Source: Hevea brasiliensis
Taxonomy: Eukaryota > Streptophyta > Magnoliopsida > Malpighiales > Euphorbiaceae
DNA length: 64,000 nt
Assembly: GCF_030052815.1 (NCBI RefSeq)
Contig: NC_079510.1
Coordinates: 10,053,375-10,117,374, forward strand
Direction of reading: 5' to 3'
The notes beneath the pieces were generated by a model. It was not told the origin of the DNA. It saw only the letters and a list, made by a program, of their open reading frames with translations, and did not search any database. The number at the start of each line of letters is the position of its first letter. Positions within the stretch are counted from its first letter, which is position 1. The position numbers were made by a program, and so were the translations under genes. Shown here in pieces: positions 46,991 to 59,346 of this stretch.

Positions 46991-48407
46991 TCAGATTAGA
47001 ATGGCTACTCAAAATGTTCAGAAGTATCAGAGATTGTTGGAAGAAGTCCAGCAGGGCAAGAAACCAGAATTCTCAATAAGAGATGATCGTCTATTGCTTC
47101 ACCAGGGCAGAGTATGTGTTCCTAATGATGTTGATTTGAGACAAATCATTTTGAAAGAAGTACATGAGTCTCCTTTTGCCATGCACCTTGGTGGTACAAA
47201 AATGTATAGAGGGCTAAAGGAGCATTACTAGTGGATGGGTATGAAAAGAGATGTGGCAGAATTTGTTTCCAAATGCCTAACTTGTCAACAAGTGAAGGCA
47301 GAGCATCAAGTACCCACTGGGTTGTTACATCCACTACCAGTGGCAGAATGAAAATGGGAAAGAATAACAATGGATTTTGTTATGGGACTTCCGAGGACAC
47401 AGAAGAGTCACGATGCAGTTTGGGTCATTGTTGACAGACAGACTAAATCTGCTCATTTTCTGCCAGTTCGGATGGACTACAGTTTAGAAAGATTAGCCCA
47501 GTTGTATATAGATGAGATTGTGAGACTGCATGGAGTGCCAGTATCCATTGTGTCAGATAGAGATCCTAAGTTCACTTTTAGATTCTGGAGTAGTCTTCAG
47601 AGAGCCCTAGGAACTAGATTGAACTTCAGTACTGCATTCCACCCACAGACAGATGGCCAGTCTGAGAGGGTAATTAAGATCTTGGAGGATATGCTATGGG
47701 CTTGTGTGATTGAATTTAAGGGCAGTTGGGACACACACTTGCCTTTGATTGAGTTTGCTTACAACAACAGCTACCAATCTAGCATTGGGATACCTCCATA
47801 TGAAGCTTTGTATGGCAGAAAATGTAGAACCCCGTTGTTTTGGGATGACGTGGGTGAAAGAGAGATGATTGGACCCAAAATTGTTCAGCAAACTGAAGAG
47901 ATAATCAGAGTGATCAGAGATCGACTTAAGATTGCATCAGACCGTCAGAAGTCCTACATTTATCTGAAGAGAAGGGATATTGAGTATGCAGTGGGTGAGA
48001 AAGTTTTCCTCAAGGTTTCTCCTTAGAAGAGAATTATGAGATTCGGCAGAAAGGGGAAACTGAGTCCTCGTTTCATTGGGCCATATGAGGTTCTGGAAAG
48101 AGTGGGTCCTTTGGCATATCGGTTGGCATTACCTCCAGAGTTGGAGAAGATACATAACGTCTTCCATGTGTCTATGTTGAGGAGGTATCGATCAGACCCA
48201 TCTCATGTACTACCAGTAAAAGAAATTGAAGTGAATCCAGACCTCACATATGAAGAAGAACCCATAGAGATTCTGACTTATGAGGTAAAGCAGCTACGGA
48301 ACAAGCAGATACCGTTGGTAAAAGTACCGTGGAACCATCATTCAGGCCAGGAGGCTACTTGGGAACGAGAGGAGGACATGAGGAGACAGCACCCACAGCT
48401 ATTCTGA
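46991..48407 (+). pseudogene. Integrase and chromodomain of element C
   Basis: An HHCC module is followed by the core with MDFVMGLPRTQ, SDRDPKFTFRFW and DGQSERVIKILED, so the three acidic residues survive. TAG at 47229, TGA at 47349 and TAG at 48024 each replace a Trp codon of the minus copy. The final open segment (48036-48407) has the GPY-like block and a chromodomain with NKQIPLVKVPWNHHSGQEATW, ending at TGA 48405-48407, two residues before the end of the minus copy. Confidence 0.9.
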
Positions 48408-48445
48408 GATTAATACCAGGTAAAATTTCGAGACGAAATTTATTT

Positions 48446-48459
48446 AAGGGGGAGAGAAT
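48446..48459 (+). promoter_or_regulatory. Polypurine tract of element C
   Basis: AAGGGGGAGAGAAT immediately precedes the 3' LTR TG at 48460. Confidence 0.85.
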
Positions 48460-51400
48460 TGTAACACCCCCATTTGCATAGCCTGGTAAGTCTCACTGTT
48501 CCGGTGATCGGTGTCGGTCTGGACAATTAAGGGGATTAGAACCACATCTAAGACAACTAGATAACCTATAAACACAAATAATTAGTAATTGCCAATTAGT
48601 TAAGTATAAATAAGAAAAACAGAACATAAGAAGTTAAACGAGCCGAGAGTCACAGCGATGGGTGACCTTCTCGGGAACGATTGCGAAGTCGATTTAAACT
48701 CAAATTTCGAATCGTAAAATGTGACGCCGCGGTCCTTAGAACCATTAGGAACATAGTGGAAAATAGAAAATCATGAAAAAGAACTGTTAAGCCAGTCAAA
48801 TAATTAGGTCAGGGAGCCGGAAGAAATGTTGAATTATTTACAAATCGGGATGAACCGGTGAGGGGCAATTTAGTCAATTGACCCCGAGAGCTGACTCCTG
48901 ACCTAACTGTCAAATAAAATCAGAGAAAAGAAAATTTCGGAATCAATAATTAAATTAAAGAACTAATAGAAAAAAAAAAAAGAAAATGAAAAAGTCAAAA
49001 AGTGATGACATCATGCATGACCTCATGCATGATGCCACAAAAATGATACTTAATATATTTACTTAATTGGAATTTTTAGGTCTTCCTAAGACATAAAAAG
49101 ATAAAAGAAAAGAAAAGAAAAAAAAAACAAACGTCCTTCTTCTTCCCAAAGTGGACGTCTCCCATTTCTCTCTCCCTCTCCATTGTTAAACCTCCATGGA
49201 AGCTTATTCTCAAGCTTCTTAAACCCCAAAACTAATCATAAATTTCACAAATTCCTTCATTAAACTTTGTTTTTGAAGCTTGGTAAAACTATTGACAACA
49301 AAAAGAAGAGGAAAGAAAGGAGATTTGAAGAGGGAGAAATTCAACAAAATAGGTTAGTGGTTAGTTTTTAATATTATGTTTAAATTCATAATTAAGTAGT
49401 TGAATTACACTAGAAATTGTGGAAAAATGAAATGAAATAAATTGTTAAAGGACCAAACCTAAATTTTGGTCAACTATGGTTTGGGGATGTGTATGCATGA
49501 ACTTGGTGAATTTAAAGGTGTATGTGAGCTTATTGGTGTTGAATGATCATGATTAAATGTTTTAAATTAGTTAAATGCAACAAGTTAGTAAGTTAGGGTT
49601 TTGGGACACTTAGGGTTAGAGACAAAAATGTGAGAAACTTGTAAATGGTGTCTTTGACCTAATGTGAAGTGAAAAATGGTCATTTGTGACCTAATTAACT
49701 GTGTTAGAAGTGTTAGAATTAAAACCAAATTCGGAGGGAGTGTGGTCATGTTGCTGGCAGCATGACCAAGTCAACTTTGAGAGACCAAAAATGAAATTTT
49801 ACAAGTCCAATTAGTATGAGACCAATTGAGAATGAAAATAGGCACTAAATGACACAATCATCATTTAGGAAGCATGCCCAAAAAGTGACCAAAACCTAAT
49901 GAACAAATTGACCAAAGTTGAAAATCTGCAGGCTGCCCTGTATAAACTGACCAAATGAACAGTGTTTGTTCATTTAGTCATAACTTGAGCTAGGAAGGTC
50001 AAAATGACCTGAAATTTTACCAGTGGTTAGATGAGATATAGACCTAAAACTTTCATGCAGAATACAAACCCAAATTATGCCATTAACCCAATCAAATTAT
50101 TGAGCAAAGTTGAATAACTGAATCTGTAGAACTGCAGATTTACCATATGAACAGTAAAGTTTCAATGGCTATAACTCTCTCTAGAAAACTCCGATTTAGG
50201 TGATTCTTGAACCGATGGAAACCTAAGGCATAGTAGAACGTTTCATATGCAGAAAATTAGACCAAATTATGGACATAACTTGATCAAATTGCTGAACGAA
50301 GTTGGGTCAATAATCTGCCAGAACTAAAATCTGTAGCATGAACAGTAACTGTAATTTGGATATAACTTGAGCTACAAAACTCCAATTGGAGTGATTCAAA
50401 AAGGAGAATAAACTTAAGACAATAGGGAACATTTTCTATGAAGGAAGTTTTTCCAAATTCCAACAAAAAAGTGACCAATGAAACAGTGCAACCTTAGACA
50501 CCAAAACTGAAAATTTGGCAATTTTGCCTAAAAGGCCTAAGTTTTGAGAAAATGACCAAAACCAACAAGTTTGGTGATCAAAATGTGGTATGTGGGTGAA
50601 GTTGGAATTCCCATACCTATTAAGCCTTAGAAAGTCAACAATTTGACTTGAATAGTGTAGTGAATAGTAACCCAAAACACAAAAATTTCAAGAACGTCGA
50701 GTTTAGCATATTAGAGCTAGATAAAAGTGAAGTTAAATTTATTTTTGGATTTATGCTAAGTTATGGTACTGAAACACTGTGAAACTGTGTGTTTTAGCTA
50801 AAAAAGACTTAGAAGCTTTGAGAGACTGAGTCAAGGCCTAGAGGCGACTTACGTCAGGTTTGTGCACAATAAACCTTATTTGAGCCGTTTGTCAATGAAA
50901 AATTGATTTAGTGTGATTTATGAAAATTTGAAGTTAATTATGAATTGTGTTGCCATCTTGTGAATGAAATTATGACTTTGGAAATTTATTGGATTTCTCA
51001 CGAATCATTTGAATAAAATATTTGAAATTTATTTTTGATTCACACTTAGCATGACAGTATCTTATTATTCCTCCTCCATTTATGGGGTGAGATCGATTAT
51101 TTTCCTCCCGCCAAATTATGCCATTAACCCAATCAAATTACTGTGCAAAGTTGAATCACTGAATCTGCAGAACTGCAGTTTTACCATATGAATAGTAAAG
51201 TTTCAATGGCTATAACTCTCTCTAGAAAACTTTGATTTAGGTGATTCTTGAGCCGATGGAAACCTAAGGCATAGTAGAACATTTCATATGCAGAAAATTA
51301 GACCAAATTATGGACTTAACTTGATCAAATTGCTGAATGAATTTGGTTCAATAATCTGCCAGAACTAAAATCTACAGCATGAACAGTAACCATAATTTGG

Positions 51401-54192
51401 ATATAACTTGAGCTACAAAACTCCAATTGGAGTGATTCAAAAATGAGAATAAACTTAAGACAATAGGGAACATTTTCTATGAAGGAAGTTTTGCCAAATT
51501 CCAACAGAAAAGTGACTAATGGAACAGTGCAACCTTAGACACCAAAACTGAAAATTTGGCAATTTTGCCTAAAAGACCTAAGTTTTGAGAAAATGACCAA
51601 AACCAACAAGTTTGGTGACCAAAATGTGGTATGTGGGTGAAGTTAGAATTCCCATACCTATTAAGCCTTAGAAAGTCAACAATTTGACTTGAATAGTGTA
51701 GTGAATAGTAACCCGAAACACAAAACTTTCAAGAATGTCGAGTTTAGCACATTAGAGCTAGATAAAAGTGAAGTTAAATTTATTTTTGGATTTATGCTAA
51801 GTTATGGTACTGACACACTGTGAAACTGTGTGTTTCAGCTAAAAAAGACTTGGAAGCTTTGAGAGACTGAGTCAAGGCCTAGATGCGACTCACGTCAGGT
51901 TTGTGCACAATAAACCTTATTTGAGCCTTTTGTCATTGAAAAATTTATTTAGTGTGATTTATGAAAATTTGAAGTTAATTATGAATTGTGTTGCCATCTT
52001 ATGAATGAAATTATGACTTTGGAAATTTATTGGATTTCTCACGAATCATTTGAATAAAATGTTTGAAATTGATTTTTGATTCACACTTAGCATGATAGTA
52101 TCTTATTATTCCTCTTCCATTTACGGTTGAGATCTATTATTTTCCTCCCTCTAAATTATGCCATTAACCCAATCAAATTATTGAGCAAAGTTGAATCACT
52201 GAATCTGCAGAACTGCATATTTACCATATGAACAGTAAAATTTCAATGGCTATAACTCTCTCTAGAAAACTCCGATTTAGGTGATTCTTGAACCGATAGA
52301 AACCTAAGGCATAGTAGAACATTTCATATGCAGAAAATTAGACCAAATTATGGACTTAACTTGATCAAATTGCTGAACGAAATTGGATCAATAATCTGCC
52401 AGAACTAAAATCTATAGCATAAATAGTAACCGTAATTTGGACATAACTTGAGCTACAAAACTCCAATTGGAGTGATTCAAAAAGGAGAATAAACTTAAGA
52501 CAATAGAGAACATTTTCTATGATGGAAGTTTTGCCAAATTTCAACAGAAAAGTGACCAATGGAACAGTGCAACCTTAGATACCAAAACTGAAAAATTGGC
52601 AATTTTGCCTAAAAGACCTAAGTTTTGAGAAAATGACCAAAACCAACAAATTTGGTGACCAAAATGTGGTATGTGGGTGAAGTTGGAATTCCCATACCTA
52701 TTAAGCCTTAGAAAGTCAACAATTTGACTTCAATAGTATAGTGAATAGTAACCCGAAACACAAAAATTTCAAGAACGTCGAGTTTAGCACATTAGAGCTA
52801 GATAAAAGTGAAGTTAAATTTATTTTTGGATTTATGCTAAGTTATGGTACTGAAACATTGTGAAACTGTGTGTTTCAGCTGAAAAAGACTTGGAAGCTTT
52901 GAGAGACTGAGTCAAGGCCTAGAGGCGACTGACGTCAGGTTTGTGCACAATAAACCTTATTTGAGCCTTTTGTTATTGAAAAATTGATTTAGTATGATTT
53001 ATGAAAATTTGAAGTTAATTATGAATTGTGTTGCCATCTTGTGAATGAAATTATGACTTTGGAAATTTATTGGATTTCTCACGAATCATTTGAATAAAAT
53101 GTTTGAAATTGATTTTTGATTCGCACTTAGCATGACAGTATCTTATTATTCCTCCTCCATTTATGGGGTGAGATCGATTATTTTCCTCCCTCACTGGTTT
53201 ACTAGTTGAGGTTGTTGATCGGATGAGTGCTTATTAGCTAGCTAGCCACCTCCCTCATTGATTTTGATTAGTGGGGTTGTAGATTGCTTTGTCGTGGTGT
53301 ACAACGCGGCATTAATCGGAAATTTTGTGTCATGGCTTAAGTTGTGTATGAATTGGCAACACTGTGTTCTTAAATTATTTGACTAAATTGTGTTATTCTG
53401 AGTTTTGATAATTTATGAAATGTGATTGAGAAATATTTAAATTTTGTTTTGTTAATGAATGATTTATGTATTTTATTTAAATTTTTATTGTGCACTGCTG
53501 AGTATTTTTATACTCAGCGATAGCTTGTTTTACTGTCGCAGATAAGAGCAAGGAGAAGGCAGCAGAGTGAGCTGCTACTGATATTGAGGACTACACTGAT
53601 ATTTCTGTACGGGTATTGTTTTATACCCTTGTAGTTATTTTGATGTAAATATTGCTATGATTTATGTATCAATGTAAAATTGAGCAGTTGTATAATAAAT
53701 TGTAATAATATTATTTTGGAACTTCTTTTGTAAATTAATATTTGTAGTTTGTGAATTTCATACTTTATGCATTGTGAATGAAGTTATTAAAAATTTTGAG
53801 ATGATAAACTTTGATTGGATTATGAAATTATTTTGAAGTGGGTTGAATTGAGTTGATTTGAGATTAACTGGAGGTTGGGAGTTGTGAAAAATTATTGAAA
53901 GTGTTTTTCTCAGGTATTTGAAGAACTATTTTCTCCAAATACAAATGAAACTCTGTCAAAATTTTTATAAAATTTGACGTAAAATTAAAATGGACAAAAA
54001 TTTTTACTAGTTTATAAGCTTTGAATAAATGATTTTAATTCCTGCCAAAATGCTCACCACTTCCAAAATGCAAGAAAATAGTTTTAAAATCCCTTGTAGT
54101 GTACTTAATGAATTATCGGTAGGTGAAGTTCTATAGTTCATTAGGTATTCTATGGGATCATGTTATGTCTTACAGAGGGGTCAGGTGTGATA
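48460..54192 (+). repeat. 3' LTR of element C, expanded to 5,733 bp
   Basis: Starts TGTAACACCCCC, ends GGTGTGATA (the final CA has become TA), then target copy gttga. It is about 2.07 kb longer than the 5' LTR, which is explained by two extra tandem copies of a ~1.04-kb segment (50071-53190). Confidence 0.95.
50071..53190. repeat. Triplicated 1.04-kb segment in the 3' LTR
   Basis: Copies begin with CAAATTATGCCATTAACCC at 50071 and 51112, and with TAAATTATGCC at 52152. Each ends in TATTTTCCTCCC (about 51109, 52149, 53190). Junction bases differ (CCCGCC and CCCTCT). The 5' LTR has the segment once (about 41540-42580). Confidence 0.95.
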
Positions 54193-54197
54193 GTTGA

Positions 54198-57050
54198 ACC
54201 CTTTTCCCAAAATTCGAATAGATGCCGTGTTGTACACCACGACATTTCAAACTCTCCCAATAACCGAGGCTAAAAGGGAGGAACAAAGACTAGCTAGTTT
54301 ATATGAGTACTCATTCAAACTCTTCTCCAGCTGGCAAGCCAGAGAGGAAGGAACTCGCCCTATCTAGTGGAGGAGATATCTCACTAGACAAGCTAATGAG
54401 AATTCACAACAGATATTGCCATGCCAACTGTGTTTTCAAATCATATTCAAAACAATTTCTATTTACCAAGTGTTTACAAACCATTAACATATTGAATCAT
54501 TATAAATTCATGCTCAAGGTTGGCGACACATCAAACTTAAAATTTACAATCCTCAAAACCATGCAATAAATCCTTAAATGCATAAGAAAATTTATATTTC
54601 ATTTATACAATTTCATTCAAAAAATTAAAATCCTCAACACAAAAAAATTATAAATCATAAAATAAACTTGTTCAAATCAATTTAGAAGTGAAAAGTAACA
54701 AAATAGTTAGTTGTGCACAAACCTTATACGAGTTGCCTCTTGGCCTTGACTCGATGTCTCGGTTTCTTTCCTGGTATTCTTTTCCACCGAAACACGCAGT
54801 TTCACAGTGTTTCAGTATCACAATTTATCATAACTCCACAAATAAATTCAACTCTACTTATACCTAGCTTTAATATGCTAAACTTGACGTTCTTTAAAAT
54901 TTGTATTTCGGTGTTACTATTCACGATACTATTCAAGTCAATTTGTTGACTTTCTAAGGCTTAGTAGGTATGGGAATTCTATTTACACTCACATATCACA
55001 TTTTGGTTATCTAACTTGTTAATTTTGGTTCTTTTCTCAAATTTTAAGTTTATTAGGCAAAATTGCAAATTTTCAGTTTTGGTGTCCTATTTTGTACTGT
55101 TCCATTGGTCATCTTTCTGTTAAATTTGGCTAAGTTTTCTTCATAGAAGTTGTTCCTTATTGTCTTAACTTTATTTTCCTTTTTGAATCACCCCATTTGG
55201 AGTTTTTTAGCTCAAGTTATAGCCATTTGAACAAGGATGGCCGGATTGTTCTAACCCAGATTTTCTGGGCAACTAATTTGGTTCTGGCAGTTTTAGATCA
55301 CTAACTTTGGGTGACTAAATGACTTGGTTAAGGGCATAAGTTTGACTTGTGTTCTTCATGAAAGTTGTAGGGCTATGTCTCAGCTTTTTACTGATAAAAT
55401 TTCAGGTCATTTGGACCTTCCTGGCCCAAGTTGTGGCCAAATGAACAAACACTATTCATTTGGTCATTTTTGTACAGGTCAGAACACTCAGTTCTGGATT
55501 TGGTCAATTTGTTCACTAGGTTTTGGAAAAATGTCCCATTTTGTGTCTAGTTTCATTCCCAATTGGCCTCACACCAATTGGGTTTGTCAATTTTCAGTTT
55601 TGGTCCCTGAAAGGGACCTTGGTCATGCTGCTTATAGAATGACCATAAGCAATCCGAATTTAAACCTAATTCTAACACTTCCTACACACCACAATTGGTC
55701 ATACATGACCATTTTTTAACTCAAGCAAGGTCAAACACATCATTTGGCTAATTCTCACATTTTTTCTCTTAAAACCCTAGGTGCCAAAACCCTAATTCTT
55801 TAATAGCTTCAAATCATGAAATCAAAGTATATAAACATTATCTACACACTCAATCAAACTTGCCTACATATTTAATTGCATTCAAATCCATCAATTCCTA
55901 CTTACTACTAAGTTGGCTGAAATCTCTAGTTACCAATCATGCACAGTTTTTCACTTTTCTTCATATAATTTCATTCAATCCTATCCTAAATCAACCATTA
56001 ATACCAAAAAGGGAAGGTTAGATTAGCTTACCTTTCATGGAGCTTTTCCAATTCTCAAAATCCTTCCAAATTTTCTTGTTTCTTTTGCTTCAATTCTTCC
56101 TATCAAGTGTCAATTAAATGTTTTCTATTAATTTAGCATGGGGTTTATGGAAGAAATGGGAGTGTTAGAGCTTGGTAGTGTTGTTAATGGTGGAAAGAAA
56201 GAGAGAAGAGAGAAATGAATGAAATGGGGCGGCAAGGAGGTTGAAGAAGAAGATAACTATTTTGTTTTTCTTTTTTATTTTTTTATCCTTTAATTTTAAT
56301 TGGTCCCTTTTGTATTGTATTTATCCCATAATTTCCTAAATTTTAATTATAGCTTTATGATGCCATGCATGATGTTATTAATCCTTATTTTCTTTTCTTT
56401 CTTTTTTTTTTTGGTAATTATTTGGCTATTTGACTTGGTTAAAAAGTTTAGAAAATTAAAATTAATTTTGACATCATATATGATGTCATCATCATGATGT
56501 AATAAGTCCCATTTTTATTCTTTTTCTTTTTCTTTAATTTTTTAATAGTTTTTTAATTTGATTTTCGATTCCGAAATTTTTTTTCTCTGATTTTATTGGA
56601 CAGTTAGGTTAGGAGTCAGCTCTAGGGGTGAATTGACCAAATTGCCCCTCACTGGTTCTATTCGGTTTGTTAGTTATTTGATATTTCTTCTGGATCCCTG
56701 ACCTAATTATTTGACCAGCTTAACAATTCTTTTTCGTGATTTTCTCTTTTCCATTATGTTCACAATAGTCCTAAGGACCGCGGCGTCACATTTTACGGTT
56801 CGAAATTCGAGTTTAAATCGACCTCTCAGTCCTTCCCGAGAAGGTCACCCATTGCTGTGACTCTCGGCTCATTTAACTTCTTATGTTCTGTTTTTATTAT
56901 TTATACTTAACTAATTGACAATTACTAATTATTTGTGTTCAGGGTTTATCTAGTTGTCTTAGATGTGGTTCTAATCCCCTTAATTATCCGGACTAACATC
57001 GGTCACCGAAATAGTGAAATATATCAGGTTATGCAAATAGGGGTGTTACA
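54198..57050 (-). mobile_element. Solo LTR D, part next to its 5' end
   Basis: It continues LTR D after element C and ends on + with GGGGTGTTACA at 57050. The right target copy taata (57051-57055) equals the left one. Combined LTR length is about 3.9 kb. It contains the perfect dyad TGACATCATATATGATGTCA (56469-56488). Confidence 0.9.
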
Positions 57051-57055
57051 TAATA

Positions 57056-57082
57056 GCTTCAATTCTAGCAACTAAAGCAAAG
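57056..57082 (-). pseudogene. Copia RT fragment upstream of the LTR D insertion
   Basis: On the minus strand it reads ALVARIEA and, after removal of LTR D and one taata copy, runs in phase into IRMLYAFTF. This is the classic copia RT entry (VARIEAIR). Coding is lost beyond 57083. Confidence 0.85.
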
Positions 57083-58784
57083 TGTCATGACTTAGTCAGT
57101 GGTCATAACCGGCGCTAGGGAACAGGTTAGCTTAAGGTTGCCAAAACTCGTAGTAAGCCTAAGATTGTAGCCAAAACTCATAGGGCCCACATAAATGCTT
57201 TGGAACTTTGCTTAAAGTCTAAGGGAGGTTCTTTCCTCCTTAAGACTCAGACTCAATAGAAAGAGCTTAAAACTTTAAGTACATTATGCAAAAATTTCTT
57301 TTTCTGTTTGTCTTTCATTATCATTATTATTGTACTAAACTAAGCTCTTTCTGTAACCTTTGTATGACTCCTATAAACCGCATAACTTTCTTTGAATTGT
57401 TTCCCTAGAAAGAGCACGTTGAAAGACCTTTAGTTTCTTTTTTATGTTATGGCTATTCCACATTATCATGTATAAACTTTGGAAAGGTTCCCTTAAGGGA
57501 CCTCTTTTACTTAGTCAAAGCATTTTAACTTTAACTGCATTTTATTTATTAAACTATGTTTACTTCTTTGTGTACATTAGGTTTACCCTTGGTATTGAAA
57601 TGTCCAAGAGGGTCATTGATTATCCAAGTAGACTTTCATTAAATTTCTCAAATTTAGTGTGACTAATAGGATAGTACTTTACTCTATTTTCATTACATAA
57701 TTTATGCAACATAGCTTAGTTAATTGTGGAGAGGGCCTAGCTTTTGGTCTTATTCTTCTAACATTTTCATTTCTCTAAAACATTTATAGAGCTCCACATT
57801 CCAAACTCCTTCTTAAACATATATAATTTATGCTATCAGAGTTTATTATGCTCTTCTATTTCAATCTAAAGGAAACCATTCATTACACATGCATCTATAT
57901 AACTCACTGGCAAGCATATTTTCATACTACATACACTACTTATACATGCCCACACAAAGACATAAGACATACAACCATGAGACTACTATACACTTTAACA
58001 TTACACATCCATACATCATAATCAAATTACATACTTGAACTAAAACTTATTCATAAGACATTACATAACTTAGATAAATCTACAAAATTATTATTTTATA
58101 GTCCAAACCTTCCTAAGTTCTTATGCATTTGTTACCTGCAAAATTGTTTTAGTTGTAAGGGGGGGGCGGGGGGGTGGTTAAGCTAGGAAGCTTAGTAAGC
58201 ATAAACTACTTAAAACAGTCACATAAATTCTTTTCATTACTTACATATGATTATCAACACATGAATGCATCATTTCATCAAACATATGCAAACATGGTAG
58301 TCATGTCACTAGTGACTCCCTTATAATCTAATATGCCCGATTCATATAGAGGCTCCTCAAGACTTTTGCTTAATATATCTAATGTACCTGGCTCATACCG
58401 AGGCTCCTCAGGACTTCCACTTAAAACATGACATGTGCCATGTAGTAGGGGACTCATAGGGACCTCACCTGGATTTTTGGATTCTTAACATGCATAACAT
58501 AATAATATATATCATCTAGGAGTCAGTGGGTCATCCATAATCTACCTCACATCATAAACACTTATGCAATTACTTCAAGTATGGTTCTAATGCATTGGAC
58601 CCTAATATCAATGCATTTCGTGATGTATAATTATACTTAAAGTAGTAATTAAAGTAATTAAAAGGCATTTAAAAATAATTTAAGTAGTTTATACTTATCT
58701 CTTGTAGTACTTATTCATTTACACTTGCCCCTTAGATCTGGCAAGTAATTTGATTTCATGTGTGCTTCCTAGGATGTTATGACA
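57083..58784. mobile_element. Candidate LTR G (about 1.7 kb, family unknown)
   Basis: The left end TGTCATGAC and right end GTTATGACA form inverted ends (TGTCATRAC), abutting the broken copia at 57083. No coding is present. Flanking five-mers caaag and tcaaa do not match, so either the right boundary is wrong or the far flank was lost. A short phrase (GAGGCTCCTCAGGACT) is repeated near 58346-58420. Orientation is not established. Confidence 0.35.
58159..58177 (+). other. G-tract with quadruplex potential
   Basis: G8, C, G7, T, GG in an otherwise AT-rich region. It could form a G-quadruplex, or be a slipped polypurine-like tract. It may also be an assembly artefact. Confidence 0.5.
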
Positions 58785-59346
58785 TCAAACCGACTCAGGG
58801 CCCGAATTCTTTGAACCTTAATCACCAACTTTGAATAAGTGGTGAAACAACAAACATATCAATTCTCTATCCTAGACTCCCTAAAGACATGTAATGGACC
58901 TTTAATGTACATCATCTAGGTCCTTTTGGATTATAAAAATAGGTTTTGAAGCCTTAAAATAAAAGGAGAAATAAGGCTGGCAAAACCAACTTCTGCTACT
59001 AAAGTAAGGACTTTGGTTGCTGAAGTTCAGAACCTTAAATGTCCTTTTAGTCTAATAGTGACTGCAACTATTAAAGTCTTAGATTTCGACTGCCGAACCT
59101 AGAAACTTTCCAGATTTTCTCGAGAAACTACATGACTTCGATCATCAAAATAATGGATTTTGGCAGCTGAACCTGAGAATTTCCAGAATTCTTAAGTAAA
59201 AAACCTACAGCAACTCATCCCAAACTTTATCAAAACTTATATCCATGCTCCAAAACATAATCCAAACATCACAACACATAATTAGGGCCTAAAACCATTT
59301 GAATTCAAGCTTAAAGTCCACATGTATCCATCATGAACATGATTTC
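58785..59346. other. Unclassified repeat-like DNA
   Basis: No ORF. Phrases such as TTCGACTGCCGAACC hint at a gypsy LTR, but I cannot assign boundaries or a family. Confidence 0.3.

Larger units (their letters stand above)
39916..54192 (+). mobile_element. Tekay-type chromovirus C, structurally complete
   Basis: Target copies gttga lie at 39911-39915 and 54193-54197. Within are the 5' LTR (39916-43579), PBS, gag, pol with chromodomain, polypurine tract and 3' LTR (48460-54192). It is inserted in LTR D. The related LTR E shows the uninterrupted equivalent of the site (about 62043-62055). The coding region has at least 11 stops and several frameshifts, so it is dead as an autonomous element although the ends needed for mobilisation in trans are present. 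It is a close relative of the minus element at 16214-27140. Confidence 0.95.

Noticed and set aside
54303..54949. Plus-strand ORFs of 88 and 78 aa in LTR D
   Set aside because: They lie in conserved LTR DNA. The 88-aa one has a counterpart at 62081 in LTR E because the DNA is paralogous; no protein family is recognisable.
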